This document shows positions 1-5,235 of a DNA stretch of 12,004 nucleotides, piece after piece. Origin of the DNA: an uncultured Lentisphaeria bacterium (lineage in GTDB: Bacteria > Verrucomicrobiota > Lentisphaeria > Victivallales > Victivallaceae); assembly GCA_903821255.1 (NCBI GenBank), contig CAIJKT010000171.1, positions 1-12,004 on the forward strand. Direction: 5' to 3'. The notes under the pieces were generated by a model. The model was given only the letters and a program-made list of their open reading frames with translations. It was not told the origin of the DNA and ran no database searches. Every line of letters starts with the position of its first letter. The first letter of the stretch is position 1. The position numbers and the translations under genes were made by a program.

Positions 1-51
1 ATTTCCGCTTAAGATGCGGTTAATTATTTCAACTTCACTCGGTACTGTCAT
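1..51 (-). CDS. Possible 5' end of a gene running off the left edge
   Basis: An ATG at 51-49 opens a frame that stays open to the window edge and encodes MTVPSEVEIINRILSGN. A purine-rich stretch (GGAAAGAAAAG) lies directly upstream and contains a usable GGA ribosome-binding core about 8 bases before the ATG. The short peptide resembles the first helix of ECF sigma factors, where an acidic stretch is followed by a pattern like 'I.RIL.G', but 17 residues are too few to assign a family. It reads in the same direction as the release-factor-like gene and starts about 126 bases after that gene ends. What is seen is an open frame with a plausible start; the sigma-factor idea is only a guess. Confidence 0.35.
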   Translation of the reverse strand, partial: MTVPSEVEIINRILSGN

Positions 52-63
52 CTTTTCTTTCCG

Positions 64-116
64 GCAGAACCGAGCAGGCCGATCATGCGGCTTCTGCGAT
101 AATGAAAACGGTTCTG
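64..116 (-). other. Two mutually exclusive hairpins in the leader of the left-edge gene
   Basis: Three related segments occur just before the ATG at 51. Segment 64-72 (gcagaaccg) can pair with 88-97 (cggcttctgc, one bulged base). Its 8-base core at 65-72 can instead pair perfectly with 109-116 (cggttctg). Both pairings use the same segment, so the two structures compete. The segment ends 12 bases before the start codon and next to its ribosome-binding region. This could be an attenuator, a translational switch or chance pairing; no U-tract follows it to suggest a terminator. Confidence 0.3.
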
Positions 117-177
117 TGATTCATTATTAGTTGTTTAGTCGTTGCGGTTACATAAAAAGTTACAAAAAAATAAAAAA

Positions 178-690
178 TTATTCTTTTTTTATCATTAAAG
201 GAAGTCCGGCCTGTTCTCTGAACCGGTTTACGGCCTGCCAGAGTACCGGGTCCCGGTACAGCATCTTGACTAATTTTGAAGAACTCAGTCCAAGCGATTC
301 AGCCGTATCTTTTAATGAAAATTCATTTTTAAACAAATGATCAACCATTGCGGCGGTCCACAACGGGTAGTCCGCACTGTCAATGCTGACTTCAGCACGC
401 TCCGGAACCGACGGGGTGACGGTTCTGACGTTCAGCGCCAGTTGAACCCGCAGCTTCTTCAGAGCTTCGTGCCGGTTCTGATGCTGGCTTCTGCCGGAAC
501 AGTCGGTAACGGTTATGCCGGTCGGCGCATGGCGCAGCCTGACCGAACTGGAGGTTTTGTTCCGCTTCTGTCCGCCGTTGCCTGAACCCTTGAATGCTTC
601 CATGCCGCACTGCCGGAATAGTTCTTCGTCGTTCATTCTCAGCCATTTATTGCGTTCATCAGAAATAATGAAATCTGTTTTTTTATCCAT
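178..690 (-). CDS. GGQ-domain peptide-chain release factor-like protein (ribosome rescue)
   Basis: This 170-residue protein carries the catalytic domain of class I release factors. The GGQ tripeptide is at residues 39-41, inside the stretch GSGNGGQKRNKTSSSVRLR, followed by HAPTGITV, matching the RF-1 domain pattern. GGQ places the glutamine in the peptidyl-transferase centre to hydrolyse peptidyl-tRNA. The stop-codon-recognition domain of RF1/RF2 is absent, so codon-independent rescue of stalled ribosomes is likely, as in ArfB-type proteins. It lacks ArfB's basic tail. Residues 100-170 form a helical C-terminus with a helix-turn-helix-like stretch (SLKDTAESLGLSSSKLVKML, about 125-144) and end in WQAVNRFREQAGL, an arrangement I recall from PVC-group homologues. 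The frame is open upstream to 963, but that part is antisense-frame shadow of the membrane gene. The ATG at 690 has no Shine-Dalgarno sequence and a TATAAT sits 6 bases before it. Confidence 0.85.
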   Translation of the reverse strand: MDKKTDFIISDERNKWLRMNDEELFRQCGMEAFKGSGNGGQKRNKTSSSVRLRHAPTGITVTDCSGRSQHQNRHEALKKLRVQLALNVRTVTPSVPERAEVSIDSADYPLWTAAMVDHLFKNEFSLKDTAESLGLSSSKLVKMLYRDPVLWQAVNRFREQAGLPLMIKKE

Positions 691-696
691 AATATG

Positions 697-702
697 ATTA
701 TA
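697..702 (-). promoter_or_regulatory. Perfect -10 box placing the transcription start at the release-factor ATG
   Basis: Read on the minus strand this is TATAAT, ending 6 bases before the ATG at 690-688. A start of transcription 6-7 bases after the -10 box would fall on or next to the A of that ATG, giving a leaderless mRNA. The best -35 candidate is weak (TTACTC with a 16-base spacer). Support is the perfect -10 match plus the absence of any ribosome-binding site for this gene. Confidence 0.35.
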
Positions 703-761
703 TTCCGCATGGTCGGTTGAGTAATAAAATAATGCCGCCGGGAGAAAATACAATGCCGGAA

Positions 762-2267
762 TCAGATTGCGATGACCAGTTTGAGCACAACCCGCATCAG
801 CACGGTCTGCGCCATCAGCATAGTTCCCGCAATACAGATCAGCACGGCGGTCCGTCTGGTCAAGGGTTGCTCCGAGATCATGGCGCAGGCCAGGACAAGC
901 GGAACCGGCATGTAAAATATCAGCAGTCTGCCCATTTCTCCCCGGGTCAGCGGTGACAAACACATGAAGAACAGCATGACGGCATAGAGCAGCGTGAACA
1001 GTATGGAGCTGTCGGCAAGGATGGCTTTCAAGCCTTTGCCGCCGGCGGCAGTCATTTTTCCGGCAAGCAGGAAAAATGGGAGGAAGAAGCCAATCGGGCC
1101 GAGAAACAGGAGAAAGTCAAAAAAGTTCAGTGCCGCCCAAATGGCTGAGCGGCTGGTTGCGGCATGAAACCTGGCCTGGTTGTGGAGGCATTGCAGGAAT
1201 ATCGCGATGATGTTGAACCCGGCAAGGCAGCAGAGCAGCGCCACGGCAAGTCCGCCTGCCGCCGCGGCCGCCGCGATGGTTAAGTTCTTTCTCATATTGC
1301 CCGATGCGAAAGCCGTTATCAGGAAAAATGCGAAGACCAGGATAATCATAGTTCCATAGGCCAGCGTAAAAATTGTTCCAAGTCCAAGCATGAATCCGCA
1401 TAGTCCGGCCCACAATAGTGCCGGTTTTCCGCCGTTGGCGGCCAGTATGAAAAAAAGACAGCACAGCGAAGTAATGAAGAAAAACGGCGGATCATAGTGT
1501 CCGGTAAAAAGTATTGCACCTGGTATCGGCAGCAAAGTTAATGCCGTCATTCCGGCATAAGGGAATTTATTTTTTGCCAGGACGGACGCCGACAGCAGGA
1601 TCAGCCCTTTTGCCATTGTAATTCCAGCCAGCATCATTAACACCAGCAGGCCGGCGGCGTAAGCCATTACAGTTCCATTGTCCGCGGCGATTTTCTCAAT
1701 GCTGCCGGCCGGCAGCATTTGTTCGATAAATTTGCGCAATGAGCCTGATTCTTTGCATGCTTTCAAGGCAAGCCATGAGAGCAGGATATTGCCGGGCGGA
1801 TGCACGTCAACATGTTCCGGGGTGGAAAGCCTGCTGTGCTGCGGTTTGGTGAAATCAGAGAAATATTTTACCGGTGAATCGATGGTCGCCGCTTCGGTCA
1901 TGTAGCCGGAAGTGTATTTATCAATTATCCCGACCATATTTTCGTTGATGCCGGCTCTGCCGCTCAACAGTATCTGATAATCGATAACCAGGCCGCACAG
2001 CAGAATCAGAATCACGCCGGCGGCTTTGCCAAGAGCGGAGGCGGAGCGGAAATCGGTCAGGAATGCTATAACTGCTGCCGTGCAGAAAAAAATAATTACG
2101 GTGACGGTTTCAAAGATTGGAAACTCAAAGTTCTGTATCCGGTTCCAGCACCATTCACCCGGTACTCCCAGCGGGATTCCGCCTGAAAGAACGGCCAGAA
2201 TCAACAGCAGTGAAACTACAGCGCATGTTGTAATGCCGACAGAGAATCTTTTTTCGCCTCCGGTCAA
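762..2267 (-). CDS. Polytopic membrane protein, putative GT-C type glycosyltransferase
   Basis: A 501-residue, strongly hydrophobic protein with roughly ten or more membrane segments. The first segment is about residues 10-30 and a second pair lies at about 53-72 and 82-102, followed by a long hydrophilic loop (about 103-160) and many more segments to the C-terminus. The loop ends in HVDVHPPGNILLSW, with HPPG at 156-159. HPP-type motifs at this point are typical of GT-C glycosyltransferases of the ArnT/PMT kind, which move a sugar from a polyprenyl-phosphate donor outside the membrane. Glu38 in the first loop could be the acidic residue these enzymes need, but this is not certain. The start is TTG at 2267-2265, chosen because GAGGAG lies 7 bases upstream and no ATG fits better. 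It follows the aldolase-like gene by 53 bases, so the two are probably cotranscribed. Donor and acceptor cannot be inferred. A non-enzymatic membrane protein is the alternative. Confidence 0.7.
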   Translation of the reverse strand: MTGGEKRFSVGITTCAVVSLLLILAVLSGGIPLGVPGEWCWNRIQNFEFPIFETVTVIIFFCTAAVIAFLTDFRSASALGKAAGVILILLCGLVIDYQILLSGRAGINENMVGIIDKYTSGYMTEAATIDSPVKYFSDFTKPQHSRLSTPEHVDVHPPGNILLSWLALKACKESGSLRKFIEQMLPAGSIEKIAADNGTVMAYAAGLLVLMMLAGITMAKGLILLSASVLAKNKFPYAGMTALTLLPIPGAILFTGHYDPPFFFITSLCCLFFILAANGGKPALLWAGLCGFMLGLGTIFTLAYGTMIILVFAFFLITAFASGNMRKNLTIAAAAAAGGLAVALLCCLAGFNIIAIFLQCLHNQARFHAATSRSAIWAALNFFDFLLFLGPIGFFLPFFLLAGKMTAAGGKGLKAILADSSILFTLLYAVMLFFMCLSPLTRGEMGRLLIFYMPVPLVLACAMISEQPLTRRTAVLICIAGTMLMAQTVLMRVVLKLVIAI

Positions 2268-2274
2268 TTATCTG

Positions 2275-2280
2275 CTCCTC
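2275..2280 (-). promoter_or_regulatory. Shine-Dalgarno GAGGAG fixing a TTG start
   Basis: GAGGAG on the minus strand, 7 bases before the TTG at 2267-2265. Its strength and spacing are the reason for accepting the non-ATG start of the membrane protein gene. Confidence 0.75.
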
Positions 2281-2320
2281 GACTGCGAATTGCTGGAACT
2301 GTGCGCTGAATGGATGGCAT

Positions 2321-2953
2321 TCAGTTCAGCGCTGCGCCCAGTGCACTTTTCGCAGATTCCGTGATTTTGTCCCATTGCTTGTTGACGACATATTCCGGGG
2401 TCAGGATATTTTCCAGAGAAACTGCATATACCTGCGGGATTGCCAGGTAACTCTTAATTTTATCCAGAGTGATGCCGCCTTTCGGCAGAATGTCCAGCGG
2501 AAGATGTTCGAACGGCTCCAGAATTGCTTTCAGGTAATCAACCCCGCCGGACGGTTCCGCCGGGAAAAACTGAAAATGCACACAACTGTTGAGCAGGATG
2601 CGTTCAATGTCGGAAGGGGTGTTGGCGCCGGGTGCGAAAACGATCGGCGATTTTACGGCGATTTTGATGGATTCTTCGCAAACCCCCGGGGCTGTGGCGA
2701 ATTTTGCTTTCGAGTCGACGGCGCGCAGAAATTGATCTTTATTCAGAATGCCGGACGCACCGATCAGAAAATCCGGAAATTCTTTGGCTATTTCCCGGAT
2801 GGCTTTGCTGTCGCTGTAACGCCTGAAGGTTATTTCCATGGCCGGCAGTCCGCCCCTGATTAGAGCTTCGGCAACTTTAAGCGCATCCGCGATTTCTATA
2901 TCTTTAATCGTCAACAGAGGAACAATTTTATATTTGCCCAGGCTCGTAAACAT
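2321..2953 (-). CDS. KDPG/KHG aldolase family protein with displaced catalytic lysine
   Basis: A 210-residue protein that aligns end to end with E. coli Eda (213 residues), a trimeric TIM-barrel class I aldolase splitting 2-keto-3-deoxy-6-phosphogluconate into pyruvate and glyceraldehyde 3-phosphate. Kept features are IVPLLTI (10-16), GGLPAMEITFR with general acid/base Glu40 (Eda Glu45) and Arg44 (Arg49), APG with Pro89 (Pro94), and FFPAE (129-133). Changed features are the Schiff-base lysine (Eda Lys133), which is Gln128 (codon CAG, 2570-2572); Eda Thr161 in TGG, which is Lys158 (codon AAA, 2480-2482); Eda Thr73, which is Gly68; and the phosphate-binding GGSW, which is SLEN (179-182). Lys158 may have taken over the Schiff base. 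The ATG at 2953 is preferred over the frame's extension to 3067, because it matches the family N-terminus; a weak AGAAAGG lies 12 bases upstream. It heads the operon with the membrane protein and is divergent from the oxidoreductase. A non-catalytic paralogue is possible. Confidence 0.85.
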   Translation of the reverse strand: MFTSLGKYKIVPLLTIKDIEIADALKVAEALIRGGLPAMEITFRRYSDSKAIREIAKEFPDFLIGASGILNKDQFLRAVDSKAKFATAPGVCEESIKIAVKSPIVFAPGANTPSDIERILLNSCVHFQFFPAEPSGGVDYLKAILEPFEHLPLDILPKGGITLDKIKSYLAIPQVYAVSLENILTPEYVVNKQWDKITESAKSALGAALN

Positions 2954-3053
2954 AATTTTAAATAACCTTTCTGTTGGGTTTCTGCTGATAAATCCCGAAA
3001 TTCCACTATCCCATGAGACATCCATAAAGCGCAAAATATACTGACAAGTGCTG

Positions 3054-3081
3054 AATATACATTGCAAAAAATATATATCAA
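3054..3081 (-). promoter_or_regulatory. Candidate promoter of the aldolase-membrane protein operon
   Basis: On the minus strand TTGATA (3081-3076) is followed after 16 bases by TATATT (3059-3054), a close match to the sigma-70 consensus. Transcription would start near 3047, giving a leader of about 90 bases before the ATG at 2953. The surroundings are AT-rich, so a chance match is possible. Confidence 0.35.
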
Positions 3082-3148
3082 CCGGAATTTGTCCCCGCTT
3101 TACAAAGTAAAACCGCCGCAGCTTATTTTTCAGAACAGGGATCGCTCA

Positions 3149-3177
3149 TTGGTAAAATATTAATAAAAGTTTATAGT
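3149..3177 (+). promoter_or_regulatory. Candidate promoter of the oxidoreductase operon
   Basis: TTGGTA (3149-3154) and TATAGT (3172-3177) are separated by the optimal 17 bases. Transcription would start near 3184, about 48 bases before the ATG at 3232. Confidence 0.4.
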
Positions 3178-3231
3178 AGTTTGTCAGAGATGACGACTGT
3201 GTAGATATTTAAATAATACAAGGTTAATGTT

Positions 3232-4548
3232 ATGATTACTGCCATTATCGTTGGCGCAGGGCACCGCGCATTGATTTATGCATCCTATGCAAAATTGCAT
3301 CCGGATAGATTAAAAATTACCGGAGTCGCGGATCCCAACAAGTTGCGCCGGGAAATAGTTGCAAAAGAATATGGGCTGACTCCGGAACAGTGTTTCAATT
3401 CCGCCGAAGAGCTCGCGGCGCAGGGTAAAATCGCGGATGCGATTATCAATGGAACGATGGACCGGCAGCATGTTTCCACTACGCTGCCGTTACTGAAGGC
3501 CGGATATGATGTTTTGCTGGAAAAACCTTTTGCCTTAAACGAGGAGGATGCCAGAAGACTTTATGCCGCCGCCCGAAAATATAATCGCAGGGTAATGATT
3601 TGTCATGTGCTGCGTTATGCGCCGTTCTACTACGAAATAAAGAAGCGTATAGTTGAGGGTGAACTTGGCAGAATCATAAATATTCAAACCGCCGAACATG
3701 TAAGTTATCACCATGTTGCCTCCTGTTTTATAAGAGGTAAATGGCATCGCAAAGATGTTTGCGGCTCCTCCGCCTTGATGGCTAAATGTTGTCATGACCT
3801 TGATCTGCTCACATGGTTTATGAGCGGAGTGAAGCCGGCCAAAATAGTCAGTTTCGGCGGACTGCATTATTTCTGCAGAAAAAATGCGCCGGCGAATTCC
3901 GGCGAATATTGTCTGCTGGATTGCCCGATTGAAAAGGAATGTCTGTATTCAACGCGCAAGCATCATCTTGATCACCCGACCCGCTGGTCTTTCTATGTAT
4001 GGGCCGGGCTCGAACATATAGACAACCCGACACTGGCGCAGAAAGAGGAATTTCTGAAAAACAAAGACAATCCTTACAGCAAATGCGTGTGGAAACTGGA
4101 CAATAATGTAGTGGACCGCCAATCGGTGATGGTTGAATTCGCTGACGGTGTCACAGCCACGCACAATATGGTCTGCGGCACCAGCCGTCCCATGCGGAAA
4201 ATTCACATTATCGGCAGTCTGGGCGAAATTCACGGCATCATGGATGACAGCAAATTCACTGTACGCCACATTGATCTGAGACCGGGGCATGAATATTCGG
4301 AAACGGAGATTGATTTGAATATTCAAGGGGATACCGCCGGCGCTTTCGGCGGTCATGGCGGCGGCGACTTGCGGCTTGCGGAAGACTTCGTTTCTATGCT
4401 TGAAGGCAATCATCCGTCACTTTCATGCACTACGCTTGAGGATTCAATCAACGGACATCTCATCGGGTTCAGCGCGGACAAATCGATGGAGGAAAACCGG
4501 ATAGTGGAGCTGGACTCGAGTCAATTTAGCAACGCCGCATTATCATGA
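3232..4548 (+). CDS. Gfo/Idh/MocA family NAD(P)-dependent oxidoreductase
   Basis: A 438-residue cytoplasmic dehydrogenase. The Rossmann fold begins at once with the dinucleotide-binding motif IIVGAGHRA (residues 5-13) and acidic VADPN after strand 2 (about 32-36). LLEKPFA at 95-101 is the family's EKP motif, whose lysine acts in catalysis. KCCHDLD at 185-191 supplies the conserved His/Asp pair of the substrate-binding domain. The C-terminal alpha/beta domain includes a long insert (about 210-290) with four cysteines (215, 227, 231, 237) in CLLDCPIEKECLYS and nearby, which may be structural or metal-binding. GGHGGGD is at 374-380. Family members oxidise or reduce sugars, inositols and sugar acids at a hydroxyl group; the substrate is not determinable here. 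The ATG has AAGG 8 bases upstream. The gene is divergent from the aldolase-like gene and immediately precedes the YesU-like gene, which points to sugar or sugar-acid catabolism. Confidence 0.93.
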   Translation: MITAIIVGAGHRALIYASYAKLHPDRLKITGVADPNKLRREIVAKEYGLTPEQCFNSAEELAAQGKIADAIINGTMDRQHVSTTLPLLKAGYDVLLEKPFALNEEDARRLYAAARKYNRRVMICHVLRYAPFYYEIKKRIVEGELGRIINIQTAEHVSYHHVASCFIRGKWHRKDVCGSSALMAKCCHDLDLLTWFMSGVKPAKIVSFGGLHYFCRKNAPANSGEYCLLDCPIEKECLYSTRKHHLDHPTRWSFYVWAGLEHIDNPTLAQKEEFLKNKDNPYSKCVWKLDNNVVDRQSVMVEFADGVTATHNMVCGTSRPMRKIHIIGSLGEIHGIMDDSKFTVRHIDLRPGHEYSETEIDLNIQGDTAGAFGGHGGGDLRLAEDFVSMLEGNHPSLSCTTLEDSINGHLIGFSADKSMEENRIVELDSSQFSNAALS

Positions 4549-4578
4549 TATATGACCCCAGCAAGGAAAAATACCGAA

Positions 4579-5193
4579 ATGAATGAAATCCGCTTAGTAG
4601 GAAAACGTATAGATTTAGCCAGTTCATCCGTTTTGCATGAGTTCAAAAGTTTTATTGCTGACGACTGGATAATTGCGGGCAAACCCGGGTGGACTGTTAC
4701 GGACTCCTCAATTATTGGCGGTCCGGAACCGGATACGCATGGACAGATTTTTTACAAAACACCTTGTTCATGTGACATCGTTATGGAATTTGATGCCAGA
4801 TTGATTGCGCCTTCGGATCATGACATCGTCTGGTGGTATCGGACTAATCTGGAAAGTAAACCATGGGGCAGGGGGTATCTGGCCGCTATCGGCGGCTGGT
4901 ATCGCAATTTAACCGGTATCGAGTCAGTGCCGGATTTTGCGCTTTCCTCAACCAGCAATTCTTGCCCGGTGGAACCTGATCAATGGTATCATATTGTCAG
5001 CGGAGTAGTCGCCAGTCATCATTTTATCGCGGTGGATAATTCAGTAGTCTTTGAATTGCTTGACCCCAGCCCGCTGCCGGAGAATCATAGCGGACACTTC
5101 GGGTTTGGTATTTTTCAGTCCCATGTGGAATACCGTAACCTGACGGTCTATGTTCCGAAATGGCAAAGAATTGAAGAGAAATACACTGAATAA
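4579..5193 (+). CDS. Concanavalin-like fold protein resembling YesU (DUF1961)
   Basis: About 204 residues, without signal peptide or membrane segment. The pattern is that of a beta-sandwich carbohydrate-active protein. It includes an aromatic strand IVWWYRTNL (about 83-91), GYLAAIGGWY (99-108), QWYHIVSGV (about 135-143), a hydrophobic strand around FIAVDNSVVFEL (about 149-160) and a closing segment running GHFGFGIFQSHVEYRNLTV (172-190). This order resembles DUF1961/YesU proteins, found in Bacillus next to rhamnogalacturonan-degradation genes, and more loosely the DUF1080 keto-glycoside hydrolase fold. The match is from memory of pattern, so the exact family is uncertain, and no catalytic residue can be named. 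An upstream in-frame ATG at 4552, three bases after the oxidoreductase stop, has no ribosome-binding site. The ATG at 4579 has AAGGA 11 bases before it and gives a more sensible N-terminus, so it was chosen. Either start implies cotranscription with the oxidoreductase. Confidence 0.6.
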   Translation: MNEIRLVGKRIDLASSSVLHEFKSFIADDWIIAGKPGWTVTDSSIIGGPEPDTHGQIFYKTPCSCDIVMEFDARLIAPSDHDIVWWYRTNLESKPWGRGYLAAIGGWYRNLTGIESVPDFALSSTSNSCPVEPDQWYHIVSGVVASHHFIAVDNSVVFELLDPSPLPENHSGHFGFGIFQSHVEYRNLTVYVPKWQRIEEKYTE

Positions 5194-5235
5194 TTTTAAA
5201 GCAGATTCGTTATTTTCTCTTTTAAACCATTATTC
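5188..5235. terminator. AT-rich inverted repeat between convergent genes, possible weak bidirectional terminator
   Basis: The segments gaataa (5188-5193) and tttaaa (5195-5200) can pair with tttaaa (5221-5226) and ttattc (5230-5235), with an internal bulge. The stem contains the stop codons of both converging genes. It has almost no G or C pairs, so it would be weak, but it is the only candidate termination structure in the 36-base gap. Confidence 0.25.

Larger units (their letters stand above)
2954..3231. other. Divergent regulatory region between aldolase-like gene and oxidoreductase
   Basis: This 278-base AT-rich stretch contains no credible gene. The minus-strand frame that crosses it is an unsupported extension of the aldolase-like gene. 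It holds one candidate sigma-70 type promoter in each direction (listed separately), with start sites roughly 90 and 45 bases from the respective start codons. I found no long palindromic operator that could be assigned with confidence. Confidence 0.6.

Noticed and set aside
691..963. Upstream extension of the release-factor-like reading frame
   Set aside because: Most of it overlaps the 3' end of the membrane protein gene on the same strand in another frame, has no release-factor similarity, and the family N-terminus begins at the ATG at 690.
2570..2572. Gln codon in the aldolase as a sequencing error for Lys
   Set aside because: CAG is one base from AAG, so an error was considered, but the simultaneous appearance of Lys in the KGG motif and changes at Thr73 and GGSW make a coordinated real change more likely.
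2375..2863. Plus-strand frame of 162 codons opposite the aldolase-like gene
   Set aside because: Antisense shadow; the opposite strand aligns with KDPG aldolase over its whole length.
2954..3067. N-terminal extension of the aldolase-like protein
   Set aside because: The protein already has full family length from 2953; the extra 38 residues look like translated promoter DNA and include the proposed -10 box.
3061..3078. AT-repeat-like tract (aaaaaatatatat)
   Set aside because: Too short and irregular for a repeat; it is explained as the AT-rich spacer of the proposed promoter.
3949..4413. Minus-strand frame of 154 codons inside the oxidoreductase gene
   Set aside because: Antisense shadow of a gene with clear family motifs throughout.
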